The translations under genes and the position numbers were made by a program. Under the pieces are notes generated by a model. That model made no database searches, had not been told where the DNA came from, and was given only the letters and a program-made list of their open reading frames with translations. Positions 35,090-48,639 of a DNA stretch of 64,000 nucleotides are shown here, one piece after another (the stretch's first letter is position 1; the number at the start of each line of letters is the position of its first letter). The DNA is from Chaetorhynchus papuensis (taxonomy: Eukaryota > Chordata > Aves > Passeriformes > Rhipiduridae): positions 62,001 through 126,000 of the forward strand of contig VWYX01000682.1 in the NCBI GenBank assembly GCA_013396525.1, read 5' to 3'.

Positions 35090-35690
35090 TCAGGAATAGT
35101 GGGGCCAGCAGGACTAGGGAAGTGAGCAGCACTCGTTAGGCCACACCTCAAGTTCTGTGTCCAGTTCTTGGCCCCTCAATTTAGGAAGGATGTTGAGATG
35201 CTGGAGCATGTCCAGAGAAAGGCAACAAGGCTGATGAAGGATTTGGAGCACAAGTCTGATGAGGAGCAGCTGAGGGAGCTGGGGTTGTTTATCCCGGAGG
35301 ATAAACAAAAGGAGGCTCAGGAGGGACCTTATCACTCTCTAGAACTCCCTGAAAGGAGGTTGGAGCCGGATGGGGGTCAGCCTCTTCTCTCAAGCCACTT
35401 GTGATAGGACAAGAGAACACAGTCATAAGCTATGCCAGGGGAGGTTCAGGTTGGACAGTCAGAGGAATTCCTTCACAGAAAGGGAATTCCACTGATTAGA
35501 TGCTGGAATTCAATGTCCTGGGAGGTGATGGAGTCACGGCCCCTGGAGGTGTTTGAGGAAAGACTGGATGTGTCACTCAGTGCCATGGTCTGGTTGACAA
35601 GGTGGTGTTGGGTCAGAGCTTGGACTCGCTGGTCTCAAAGGTCATCTCCAACCAAACTGACTATGATTCTGAGATTCTGTAACCAAACAT
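35090..35690 (+). mobile_element. CR1 LINE 3' fragment, sense
   Basis: A long sense copy of the CR1 3' region: gttctgtgtccagttcttgg, gctggagcatgtccagagaa, aggcaacaaggctgatgaag, gaggttcaggttggacagtc, ggtgatggagtcacggcccc, gaggaaagactggatgtg, ending caaactgactatgattctga. The 78-codon open frame inside (MAPQFRKDVEMLEHVQRKAT...) is the remnant of the reverse-transcriptase ORF C-terminus. It is 5'-truncated. Confidence 0.93.
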
Positions 35691-38600
35691 CCTCAACGCG
35701 GACCATAACAGCAGCGATAAGAGCACTGAGGAAATAACCCAGAGAGTGCCAGATTTCGATTCTCAATTTTTTTTTCCTCTTTTGAAATAAATGGTACATT
35801 CAGAACATCCCAGAAACGGACCCAAAAATAAAAAGTTCCAAGTGCCAGAAACAGGACTGTGGTGCAGCCTTGGGTGGTGTTACCAGGCTGGCCAGCACAG
35901 TGCTCACCCACCACTTCTTCTGGCCTCCTTGGACACCTGCCTGTGCTATGGATCCCTGGACTTTCTCAAGCTCAAGAGCAAAATCCATTTCTGCTTCAGG
36001 TCTTTTGAAATAGGATTTCACATTGAATGGCTCTCCCAGCACAAATTTGGCAAATCCCACATCTCATCTCATTTGAGATGAAAAAACACAACACTTTTCT
36101 TTCCTTTGACACACAACTTCAATCTGTGAGGAAGAAATTCTGATTTCATGCCATCCCTACGCAGACCCCAGAGCTGCTAGTGCCTGCACAGCAGTCACTG
36201 GGTACTGCTACCAGAGCGTTCATTGCACAAGGCAGAAAACACACCTGCGTTTCGAAGTTTTGATAAACAGTACAAGGGGTCCCGACTGGTTTTGGGTGAA
36301 ACCACTTCATGGTGGGGCCCTGCTGCTGTAGAAGACATCTGCTGACACGGCCAGCAAGCTGCCTCCCCTTCTGGCAAACCTCTGAAGAAGTAGAAAGGAT
36401 TTGGAGGCAACACATCCTGTATTTGCAAAGTAAACAATTCAAAGAAGAGCCACTGAAGGGAAGTCACAGGGGTATGAGTCACTCCTCGTATAAAAAACAA
36501 AGTTTTACATTACATGGTACTGTAAGAGGGATGAGCTGGATGCCCTTTCATCTTGCAGTCCCCAGCTCACTTCTTGCTATCACAGGTAACACCATCCCCC
36601 CTGCTCCATCCTTGTAGGCTCCGTGGCACTCTCCTTTCCAGTGGAAGGGCTTTGGGTCATTCAAGACCTTCAAACATTCCAGGAGAGGGATGGTTGATGC
36701 CCTCTCCTCTGTGAACAAGACTTCTGCTCCCAGTACTCCTTAACTCTCCTGGAATGGTGACAGCTCACTGCCACCTCTCCTCAAACAGTGCCACAAAATT
36801 TTAAACAGGAACCTTGCCGGTGACTTCCCACAGCACCAGCTACCAGCAATGCAGGTTTCAATTAAAGGGTTTGCTCTTCTCCTGAGAGGCTTTGGAGGAA
36901 AATGAAAAAATAAAAGGAAAACAAGGTATCAAAAGATTCCAAGATAGCAGAAACTGAGTATTTTGCTTCTGATAGTCTCCAGATTTTATACCTGCTTTCA
37001 CAGTATTTGAGGCCTTTATCAAAATTTTTGAATATTTGAGATTAGCAATAATAGAAGATCAAATAAACCATATTGAAAATACTAGCAATATTAAATAAAC
37101 ACTTAAATGTTCCCTGCTATGGACCCCATTATGAGATTTAACTTTGAAAAACCTATATAAACTTTTGAGATGTATGGAAGTTGTGTTGCAAGATGTGGTG
37201 AACAGTAAGCTCCAATTTTAGCTATTTTTGTGCTCATCTCAGCAGCCCTGGAATTTACTGAGGGGGGTCTTGAAAAAAATGCCAGTCAGGAAAAAAACCC
37301 AAATTCCTTCAAATGTATGTCATAACTGTGTAGCTGGAGCTGAATCATGGGAAGATCTTTCAAACTCCAGATCTACAGCTAATCCAGGAAGTTGCATTTT
37401 ACAACCAGGGTGAGTAATACCACTGGCTTTTGATCTTCATCAGATTCATTTTTAAAAAATATTTGCAGATCAAGTTAATTGTATGTGAAGCCCTTCTCCT
37501 AAAGGGTCACGTTAAATCTTCCCATTCTTCCCTCCTAAACATTCCTTTCACATACAGCAAGTCTGATAAGAGAAGTGAAGCAGGGACAGGTAGTTTCTTA
37601 TATGAAGGAGAGCAAACACCCAAGCAGCAAGTCAAGGCCTTTGAATGGATGAGGAAACAAATCATCAGCAATCAATCAGTGTGTCCCAGAAACTCTGCAA
37701 GCCCACCTTTATAAAAGTAGGTGGCTTTCTTCAAGTATTGCAGTCTTTAATCTGAGAAAGAGTCAGAGTGGGTGCAGGGCAGCCCCTCCAACGCTGTCTT
37801 TCTGCAGGTCTCTAATGTAATTCCTCTTTGCTTTTCTTTCTGCATTTTCAAGCAGATCAGGGCCATAAGGCAGAAACACCTCACAGCTCCTCATGAACTG
37901 GCCAGTCATTAAAACACCTGCCTGAGCAGAAGAGATGAAATTTGGGGATGTGTTTAAATACTTTTAAGAAAAGGGACTACAGAAAAACTAGTGGGGATGA
38001 AAACCAGGGGTGGATATGTAACAGTTAAGTTTTGTTTGGCAAAACACTTTTTGAGGAAAAGCTAGAAAATCTTACAGTGCCCAATAAAAAATTAGAGATG
38101 GCTTAATCCTTTACCCCTTGGTGTGGGGGAAAAGTTTTGGACTGTGGAAACTGTGGCTGGGATCTAGTGCCGAAAATAGATACAGCTCTGAAAGAAGCCC
38201 TTCCAGAACCTGGAGCTTACACTGTCCTGTGCAGAGGAGTTCAACCACTCCCTGAGCTCTGTCTTGTATTCATCAGCCCTGCTGTGTCAAAATTATAGCA
38301 ATTTGGAATGATTCCCCTTTCCAACTGAGCTGATCCCAGCCGTGTAGAATAGGTTGTAGAATAGGATTATTGTCTGTACAGAGGATACAGCGACACGTGC
38401 AGAGAAACAGCCTAATATCAGACTCCTCCTAACCCTAAGGAATATACAGCTCTTTCACGTAACTGATGTTGAAATCTTTTCTGGAAACGTGACACTTTTA
38501 TAATCTTTCTGTTCTCAGCATACGTATGCCTTTTGAGCTGATGTTCCCCTTTATATGGAGAAGATAACAATTCATTGTAGCTTAGTAGGCTGTGAAGAAA

Positions 38601-41600
38601 CACATCACAAGATCAAACATTTGGAGATCTAGAACAACATTTACCAAAATCTATTGTTCAGCCACATACTGATCACCTGTCAGTGGGAGCAGCCATTTAT
38701 CTCGGTATTGTTAAACATACTGCTCCATAAAGCCTGCATTACAGACTGAAGGCTGGTGAACATTAATAGTAATGTTCGCATTGATTTCAGAATGATTTGT
38801 TTTGTTTCTCTGTACCTGCCACAAAAACCCTGCAGGGAATCGTCATCTCACCCCTCTGGAGAGGATCTGTGTGGCTGGGAAGACTTCAAATACCTTGCAG
38901 TCACTCTGCCCCAGCCCTGCCACTTACAACCATACTTACAAGCTCTCATATTTACGCTCCCTTTGTATTCATACATTAACATATGTATTTTCTACCCTAA
39001 TAATGGAGTTGCTCTGTGCTATCCTTTGTGCCAGAGCCACTGAAGAACTGCTCAGTTTACTGATGAAGACACCACAGCCAGATCCAGAGAAGCCAGCTAA
39101 CAGCCAGCTTCCCTTTCCTCACTGCAGAAAATTGTCTAGATAAGCATGACGCCACAAGTCAGACAGGGGTAAAGACCAGAAAACCCTGTGCCATGAGCTC
39201 TTCCTGCCACTGGATGAAGAACTGGCCTTGTTTATCTTCCATCTGAAGGCCCTCAACGCTGCACATGGGATGTTCTGGTGTTGCCTGGCAGCTGTAGCAG
39301 GCCCCCAGGAGACCACAGTGAAAGGCTCCCATCCTGCCTGAAGGACACAACCAATGTTCAGAGATAAGAAACCTTGCTTTGATTCTCATCCCCCATTTGA
39401 GGTGTTCCACAAAGAATGTGCTTAGATGAAGCTGCTACCTCAGACAACAGAGGTACAAGCCCTTAGATGAGCCTCAAAAGAAATTCAGTCCTGCTCCTTC
39501 CTTCTCTGGGATGGAGCCTCTACCTCCAAGATGGGCCAGTACCTGCACAGGAACAGCAGAGTCAACAAAGACATTTTGAGAAAGCACTGAAAGGAAGACC
39601 ATCCTAGGGACCACACCTACATCAGATTTTGATCCAAATCACCATAGATTTTGTTCATTCTGAAAATGAAAATGCCATGAGGTGTTTTAGGCTTTCAAGA
39701 CTTCCAGGCTTCAGCCACAGGGAGGACATCCAAACCCTGCTGGGCTGGAGCCAGCCAAGTGCAGACCTCAACCCTCATACACAGCCGGGCTACTGACAAG
39801 GAAAGGGAGGATATCAAGAAATCAAAACCTATAGGAGTGCATATATTGCAGGCTGGCTTATAAAGTCACTTATCCCCAGTCTAAGTGAAACAATTTGTTT
39901 TCACTGTTGGGGAAGATCTATAAGGAAATACTTTCCTGGTTGCCAACATGTTTATATGTACGTTTTTTAAATATGATATTTGTTTATGTGCCAAAATTCA
40001 GATAGTTACACAACAGCCTTGACACTGAAAACACAACCTGGGTAATACACTAGTATTATTTGGTGGGGAAATCCATATAAGCAATTTATCTCTAACTGTT
40101 TATAGTAATTCTTACATAAGTGGGGGGAGACAGAGGACACCAATCCAGTTCAGTAACATCATCTTAACCATGTGGTCTTTTAGTATGTGGGGGCTGAGGA
40201 CACTATCCTGTCCTCAGCAGTGATCATCCTTAGCTTTGTGTTGAGAGTTCATCTGGATAACTTCAAAAGGAATAGGAATTTAAGTATGCCTTTAAGGGCA
40301 AAGTCTAGACTAATTTTTTACTATTAGCTATTAATTATTGATCAGTTGTTACTCTTAATTAGATGAGCAAAGAAATGCAATAGGGATATAGTTCATACGG
40401 TTACTTCAGTGACTTTCCCTGGAGTACTGCAGCCCAAAATGGAGCTGTCCTAACTCTGCTGTGATGAACTTGGACCAGTGCTATGAACAGAAGATCAGAA
40501 CTGAGAGCCAGGAGACATTTCTACAAAGAACGCTCAGAAATTAGAACTGAATTCCAGAATTGCTGGAATTTGCCTGCATACTTCATCTGAGCTCTTCTTG
40601 TTGGATTAAGCAGGTAACTCAAGTCTAACTTGGTCAGGTCTACTTGCTCACTCATCTACTTATGGCACTGGTGGGACAGTTCCTGATGTCCCACCTGTCC
40701 TGATGTGCCTGGAGGGATCCCTCTCTCGTGGGTAGCCTTTGCCCTACTTACTTTGCCACTAGTTCTTTATTGGTGCAGTTTCAGTAAAAGGGCTGTGGTA
40801 AGTGGGACTGCATAACCCCGCATAATACTCCCTGCCCAAAAATGCCTTCTGTTCTAAGTACAGAAAAGGGGAATTCACATTCCAGCTCGTGGGGAAACAA
40901 AAGTGGTTAAGCGATTAGCATGAAATCAGATGAGCTGAAACAGATCTGGAATTATAGCACATATGCCTTGATTCCTGAGCCAGGACTTTCGTGATATGGT
41001 GATGGCTATTTACCCACTGTCCACCTTCCCCTCAAAGATCTTTATCTCACTTGTTTGAAGGCAGAGAAAAAATATGGGGACATGCAAAGAACACAAATGT
41101 CTAGTTTTCAGGCGCAGGCAGGTATATGTAGAAGATGTCATCCCTGCTACACCCTGCATCTAGCCTAGCCACTAATCCCTTTTGAGTAATACTAAGCAGC
41201 AAGGACCACATCTTCCACAGTACATGACCTTCCTGTCACTGGCTGTGGCACTCAAAACTGGCAGACTGGGAATTTCAAGCTGCTTTGAGAAGACCCAAGC
41301 CCCTTGCAGTAAAGACGTTCACATGATTTGTCCCATCAAGGCAGTGCTTGGGTCTCCTTTTCCTCTCACTCAATGAGGAACCATTACTTCCCTTTGTGTG
41401 AGATCTGTTGTGGCTGTGTGTTTGGAAGGACTCCTCCTATATACTTCAGTGTGTCTGTTTCCACTTGGCCGAACTATATGAACAAAGCACATAAGCAGGG
41501 GATTCTGTAAGTCTACCTCCTACAATTTCCTAGGAAAGTAGTTTGAAGTAGACAACAACTTCTTCTGAATGCCTGCAGCTGTTACACATTAGCAAAAGAC

Positions 41601-44600
41601 TCCAGAGATGGAGAAAATGCACTGAACTGGAGTTGTGCCTTCTTGGGGCTTTCCTGCTCGCCTTCTGCCCTCTCCAGAGTGGAGGTGACAGTCAAAGAGG
41701 GTCTCTGCTCTCTTTAACCACAAGCAGTTAGCTTCTGTCTCCCCAGGTGGCCAAAATTTTCTTCTTTCGAGATCCTGAAAATGTCTGCTGGATAAAGGTC
41801 CCTGGAGACCCTGTAAGCCAGCAGGCAGGTCCTCCTCCACCCCAGGACTGCCAGTCCTGCTTTGCCTCTCCTTCAGTGTTAATACAGGGGTACAAAATAA
41901 ACATTTTAAAAGATAATATTTTCATGTCATCAGTTCGAGAATTCGAAGCTTAGGAAATATTAGAATGCAAACTGCTTTGCAAATGCTAAATACACTTCTG
42001 GTTATCTGTGTGCACGTGTACCACGATATGCCATGGCACATTCTCAGGACACCAAGTCTCATTTGCTGCACAGCAAATATCATCCATTAGGGATGGATCT
42101 GATCCAGTAAGAAAGGAAGATCTAGTCTGTCTAAGCTCTGCTATATTTGCCACAGAAACTGGACCATATGTAGAGCACAGAGCAGAGAACTGCAAGCTGA
42201 CAGACAGCAGACTCACAGATGACTTCAGGATAGTTTGATCATTTAATTTTACCCCTCCACAAACAGCATATCTGTGTGTTGTTAAGCAAATAAAACCAAA
42301 ACCTCTTAAAAGTGGCTGCTAATGGTACCGTTCCTCGTTCTCTGAGATGCCTCTTATTTTAACGGCTACATGGATCCATAGCTGCAGGTTAGTTGAAAAG
42401 GTCATTTGCACTCCAACAAATACAATAAAATTAAGGAACATCCTCATCCTTGCCCTGAAGGCAGTAAGTTCCCACAGCACGCAAACAGAGCGAGAACATG
42501 ACCAGTGAATAAAAGTTTGCCCTCATTTCTGTACACAGCAATCAAACCAAAGATGCAGGGGCAACTCTAAGGCTGCAGTTCCCAGTTTGTGAATGCTCGA
42601 CCCGTTAGTCTTCAGACTAATTTAACACACAGGTGCCTTCTGAGGTATTTAACAGAGATTTCTCCTTTGAATTTGATGTATGGACAGTGGCCATTGCTGA
42701 TTTTAATTTTCAGTTATTTTGTAGCATTCTTAGTATCAATATTGATTTGACATATCTCACAAAGATTCTTATTGTGCACAAAGACCAGCTTACTCAGCAT
42801 TTACAAACAAGAGAAGAATGGTTTCTGATTTATAACCCATACTGAGAAGGAAGGGTCTTGTCTTTTCTAGAGGAAGTGCATAGCCTACTATTTAATTACC
42901 AGGTCGAAGAATTTCTCTCTACACATTTCTCTAGATCCCACTTCCCATGTAGCCCCACATGCTGTCCAGTGCTTCCAGCTGTTGGGTTTGGACTGTTTTC
43001 GCAAGTCTGCACTATCAGCTGTGTTTAAGGCAGTCTCTTTATAGAACAACTATACCTGTGCTTTGTTAGCTCAGCTCTAAATACAGACATTAATTCACAT
43101 ACAAAGTAAAGATCCAGTCTTAGAGCCTACCTTCTGCTAAACTGATACTCAGTCATCTAAAATTAGATTAAATTTTAAGTCAAAGTACTTAATGCCACCT
43201 CCACATCCCACTCAAACCCCAGACCGCAATGTCACACCCAAACACTGATGACACCTTTCTAGATGTGAAGTGGCAGCTGCCTGTTTCACTTGTAGTTTGA
43301 ATCAAGTCTGTCCTATTGGCATAGGTGTCCTCCTGTCCAAAAATACCACCCACCCCTGATCAAGCAGAATCCTTCTTCCTCAAGCCATTTGCAGCACCAG
43401 ATGTCAAAATTTCACCCCCCTTCTTCCCTGATCAGCCCTACAAGGGATCATTTCAAAGAATAAAAGAAATTTAAAAAATCCACTGCTAATTCTTTACACT
43501 AGGACAAGCTGGGACTCAGTGTTCTTTTTCCTCAGTAAACAAAGCCCACAGCTGTTTGAAACAATTAAGTGTGGGTGTAATACCCAAACACAGGACGGAT
43601 GTGAATCACAGACGTGGTACTGCAGTGCCAACAGAGGGAACTTTGGGATGACAACTGCCAGTGACAACAGGGATGGGGTTTTGATCTCTGCAGGGTCTCA
43701 CCTGCAGTGGAAACAGTGCAAAAGCTAGGAAGAGTTACTCCCGTGGGGAGGCATTTGCTAACAGTGCACCACTTGCATCCAAGTAGGGACAGGTATCCCT
43801 TCAGTTAGCTACATTTCATTTATGCCAGAGTTGTTATTCCGAGAAGAGATTTACTGCTTAGGGCACACAGAAAAATTAGCAACTTCAGCAAGATACCCTG
43901 AGTGGTTCCCCTTTTGGATCCTGATGAGATAAGATTTGTTACACTCCTCATTGTTACATGCTCACCATCATATGGCTTCTCTGAAACTACATGTGAGAAT
44001 CAGGGACCACCAAAACTTCACAAATGATTGGCTCCTTTGGCTTACGAAAGTTTGTGACCAAAATAGATAACAGCATCGAACAGAACAACACGTGATGGTG
44101 AGACTCACGAACAGTACTGAAAGAGAAAAACATACCGCACTTCAAACACAGAAGCTTTCTATGTTTAAATCTCAGGTCTTATGTTATTCAACACGAAAAT
44201 GTCTCAAATACTTCGCACCCTGTAATGTAATGACTAAGACTAGGATTGCAGGACAGCACATAAAAGAGGTGGAATAAAAAAAGCCAACTGAAATTGGAAA
44301 TCACCTTGTACTTTTAAGCCTTTTTTGAGCATTCATTTGGGTTTATTTTTAAAAAGGCTGGTAGCTCTGAAACAATACCAAACGGACATGACTAAATTCT
44401 CTGTTTCACCTTGCCTTTTATGGCTCAAATCCATCATATACAAATTACTAATGTTAAATTTTGAAGGTACTTATCTAAGATTTTAACTAGTTTTAGGCGT
44501 AGGGTATTTGAAAGAGGGGCAATGCATTATCCTAAAATCCTATTTTGGCTAGCAGCAAAGGGATCATGAGGGAAATTATGGCAGATCCTGATGAAACAGT

Positions 44601-45690
44601 AATGGTTTTATCCATCCCTACAACTGAAATTCCCATAGGCCTAGAGCTGGTCTGTGAGTCAGCAATGAATTTATGCCAGGAGATGTTTATTCAGCCTCTG
44701 TCTTGTGTGTGTGTCTCACAGCTTTCTTCCCAGTACTGTTGGCTGCAGAGAAGTTACTTGACTTGGGCCCATCAGTCAGATGGTGCAAAAAATCCTCTTT
44801 TCCTGGCAAGACAACTCTTCTCAGGATAGAAAAATTCTATTTAAAAAAAACACAGAGCTTTTAACACACAAGGCCAGGTTCTCCTACAACAGCCTCAGCA
44901 GAGCTGTGATAACTTACACAGTCTGACAACTGCTTCATTTGAAAAGCTTTCAGGGGAATGCAGGGAAATATCCTGCCCTGCAACTGAAGGTTCCTCAGGG
45001 ATATTGTGGTTGCAGACATTTATATTTCTGCCTCATTTCCAGCCCAGAACCATTCCTGGCCTTCTCTGCAAGGAGGCGTGCATGGAACAAGCGTGTGACA
45101 CTGTCACAGGCACGTCCTCAGTGATCTAGCCAGCAGAGCTAATGTCTGAGAGCCAGACTCATTACTCATTCATTGCCATAAAACCTTCATTTATCGCTCT
45201 CACACCTTCTGATTGCTGGAATTCCTCACAGGTTTCAAGCTTGCGTTGCTCGTTGGGATCAACCTGATGGAGGAGCAGAAACCAGCAGGTGACTCAGGGA
45301 AGGAGAACAGGAGGAAGAAACGCAGGGAAAAAGAGCAGCAGGACTAGCTGGTAGGAGGGAAGAGGCAGCAGGCTTGGATGTATCCTCAGGATGGAAATAG
45401 GGAAGGGATTTATTCCCCATCAGAGAAGGGAAAGCTTAGTTGTGATGCAGTTTTAAGGGCCTTCCCAAGGACATGGCTCATTTGTAGCCAGATTTTAGAA
45501 ATAAAGGTTAAAGAAGTGCCCGTCTTTCAGAGTGCTTAGCAGTCTTTAACAGCTGCAACATAGCGTGTACTAGAGATCCCAGAAATATTTGTGCAGATCA
45601 AAACTGTAACAGCAGCTCAGATCAGGGCCTTGCCATTGCCAAAGGGGGTCTAAACTTAATGTCTCTTGCTGGAGGCACTATGGTTGACCT
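35691..45690. other. Ten kilobases without a recognisable gene
   Basis: AT-leaning DNA. No splice-bounded exon with family motifs, RNA gene or clear transposon was found on either strand. Frames reach only about 100 codons and look random. Conserved noncoding elements cannot be judged without an alignment. Confidence 0.5.
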
Positions 45691-45699
45691 TAGGTAGGG

Positions 45700-46052
45700 C
45701 CTCAGGGGTGAGAGAGCTTCTGGGAGAAAAGATCAGGACCTGTCCCAGTGTTGGACAGAGAAGAGTCAAGAGTGAAATTTAGTCTGGGAAAACAGGGGTG
45801 GGAGGAAGATTTAAAAAAATTTATTTTTATTTCTCACTATCTTATTCCATAATTAACTGGCAATAAATTAATCAAATCATTCTGAGGTCAAATCTGGTTT
45901 TTATGTGACAGTAATTGATGAACGATCTCCCTGTTCTTATCTTCACCCATGAGCTCTTCCATCTTATTTTCTCCCTATATCCTGTTGAGGGAGGAGAGAC
46001 AGAGCACGGCAGGGTGGGCACCTGGCAGACAGTCAAGTTTAGCCCACCAGAG
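45700..46052 (+). mobile_element. 3' fragment of the same old LTR-retroelement family
   Basis: It aligns by eye with the right end of the element at 33809-34100. In order it shows gagaagagtcaagagtgaaa, tttatttctcactatcttat, gacagtaattgatgaacgat, ctccctgttcttatcttcac, cccatgagctcttccatctt and gggtgggcacctggcagaca, ending agcccaccaga. It is more degraded than the first copy, and only the 3' 350 bases remain. Confidence 0.65.
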
Positions 46053-47829
46053 TCAGCAAGATGCACACCAATCCCTAATCAGAACAGCAGTGTTCTCCCT
46101 CATCCAAACAATGAGATCATTCGAGTCACATGGGAATTACACTCTATCCATTTTTTTTTTTTGTTTCATTTCTGCAGCTATAAGACACTTCTCTTTGATT
46201 TCGGGGTATGAAAAGATCACACCCAATGGGGATGAGAAAATCGAGAACATGTTTAGAAGTCTCAGCAACATCTCAATAGAGGCCTAGAGAAGAGCTGGAA
46301 TTGTCTGTGGCCGTCCATGTCTGCCTGCATTATTGCACAACTGCCCTGTGTAATTTGTTATGATTATTTGGATCCTGTGCCAACTATTTCACACAGTGCA
46401 GTAAGGCCATTAGTTATAGAAAGGCTCATGGAAGTAGGCCTGCCTCATAATTATCTACAACAAAACATGAGGACAATAATTAAATCCCAATTTTATCATC
46501 TGCTTAAATAAGTGAGGCTGAGGAGCCCTTTTTACTTTTTGAAATGCTGCTTTTCTCTTGAAGCCTACATTTGACAAGGTTAGCAAGGAGGTAGCACTGG
46601 GAGTACAAACTGAAGCCTCCAGGATAGTGACAACATTCCTCAGGGTATAATTGAATTCCTTATATTACATGGTTGGAAAAAAAGGAAGTAATTTGCACGG
46701 GGGTTTACAAAGCAAGGATGAAGTAGAAATGCATAGTATGTTTCAGCATTGCTTCTCATGCTCTCTTTTCCTCAGAAAATAGAGAGTAAGAAAGGAAAAG
46801 CAAAAATTCTTTCAAATGGAAAGACTGCATGTGGTGAAGCCAAAGGCTGAATGTGCTTCCTATGCAGTTGATTAAATTTTTAATAGACTCAAGTCCTCCT
46901 CTTTTCCACCATTTCCAGACGATGAGTTTCCAGGAAACAGACCCCATTCTTAGTATTTAGCCAAAAAAGAGGCCTGCTGTTACTGAAGCGAGCCACCAGG
47001 TTAAGAGATGCTTAGAAACAAAAAATGTTCTCTATTTACTTGGCAGTAGAAGGAAATTTTTCAGGTGGAGCTCCCTGCCTGTGGCTGGGACATGTCTGTG
47101 TTCCACACTGCAGTCGGCGTCAGTCTCAGAAAAAAATTCCCTTTTCTCCTGCAGTATGGCCATCTGCCAAGTCAGAAGTGCATGTGTAAGGCATCACTGA
47201 GCATCAGAGCCTCTGATTCCAGCAAAAGAGCCAGCACACTGCAGTCTTCCTGACTCCAGTGGTCACCCAAATCTTATACTGACACCAGATGCGGAAATCA
47301 GCTTGCACCAGGAAGAAAAACAGGAACTGCCATACTTCAGTGGGTGACTAACAGAATCCCAGAGCAGTAACAAAACATCAGTATTAGCAAAGATTAACAA
47401 CTGTTAAATACCTTCCATCCCTTTCTTACCATGACTAGCTCTCCTGGTAATCCAAGAACTGGTACCATTAAAATTTCCACCCCTTATTCTAAGATTACCC
47501 TTGGATTATCTCCTCCTTTAAATCCCTATAAAAGCAACCTCACAAGTCTCCCAGAAAGCTGTTCAGAATGGTTACAAAACTTTTGGCAATTTTCAGCTTC
47601 ATCTATTAATAAGCTATTAGTTTTGGTCTCAGAATTAACCTTAAACTGAAGGAAGCACCCTCTTTATATGTTTATAGAGAAACTTGGCATGCCTTGTAAA
47701 ACTACCATCTGCTAGGTTTAAACAACAAAAACTCCCCACTCTTTTATTTCTTGGAAATGGACCTCTGAAGGCTGACCTGGCCATCCTAGGAATCCTTCTG
47801 CATCATTTAAGGTAATTTAGTTATTTAAT
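46053..47829. other. Intergenic DNA, no feature recognised
   Basis: No gene or repeat can be supported. The open frames that cross 46.0-46.3 kb begin in the LTR fragment and carry no family motif. Confidence 0.45.
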
Positions 47830-48330
47830 TGCTTTTAAATATCAGGGATCAAAACTATGCACAGTACTTCAAACAGGGTCTCAAAACAGCTCCTACAATA
47901 TACTAATACTTTAAATTTGTCTCTACTAAGAAATTTAAGCCTTATAAAGTCTTCTTACATCTGAGTCACAATGGCAAACCATCCTGTTCTCTGCTACTCC
48001 ACCCTCTCTTAGGAATAACTTCCCAGGATATTGCAAAAGTTCTTTCTCCTTTTATCCTAAAAAAAGCAACTGGACACTTGATGTTATTGCCTTCAATCCT
48101 CAAATCAAAGGAACATAATTTAGTTTTCTAAAGAACAGTCCTCCACAGCAATGACATTAATCCCAGCTGTGTCATCTGCAAACTTCATAGACAAATTTCT
48201 GTATAATGAAGGAATATAATAAATAAGATCAGTCCTAGCTTCAATACTCCTGGTGCCTAAATTAGTCCATCTTTATCGTGTCATTTCCATGATTATTTCT
48301 TCCACTGAAGAGAAGATCCTCATGGAGGCT
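47830..48330 (-). mobile_element. Diverged CR1 LINE fragment, inverted
   Basis: Antisense CR1 phrases are still readable: aaaactatgcacagtacttc followed by aaacagggtctcaaaac, and later agctgtgtcatctgcaaact followed by tcatagacaa. It has many substitutions and small gaps, so it is an old copy. Confidence 0.6.
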
Positions 48331-48595
48331 AGAGAACAGTGTTTTGCTTGACTCTCGGTTATGTCCATAGCATTACCAGAAGAAGTCAGTCATCTTTTTT
48401 GCAAAATACATTAAATTAGTTCTGAAATGACTGCTCTTGTGTGCGTCTGTGTGAAGATTTTTTCTTTATCCCTTTCCACTTCCTCCCCACCCTCAGTCAT
48501 CCTTCCCTCTTCCATTTCAAGAGTTGATACATTTAGCAGAATATTAAGAAATGTATAAATTTTGGGGCAGAAGAGTTTCCCATTTTTGAAGATAG

Positions 48596-48639
48596 GCACT
48601 TCTCTGCCACTTCTCTGCCACTTCTCTGCCACTTCTCTG
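48596..48639. repeat. 11-bp minisatellite, about four copies
   Basis: The unit gccacttctct is repeated head to tail with almost no divergence, so the array may vary in length between individuals. Confidence 0.8.
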
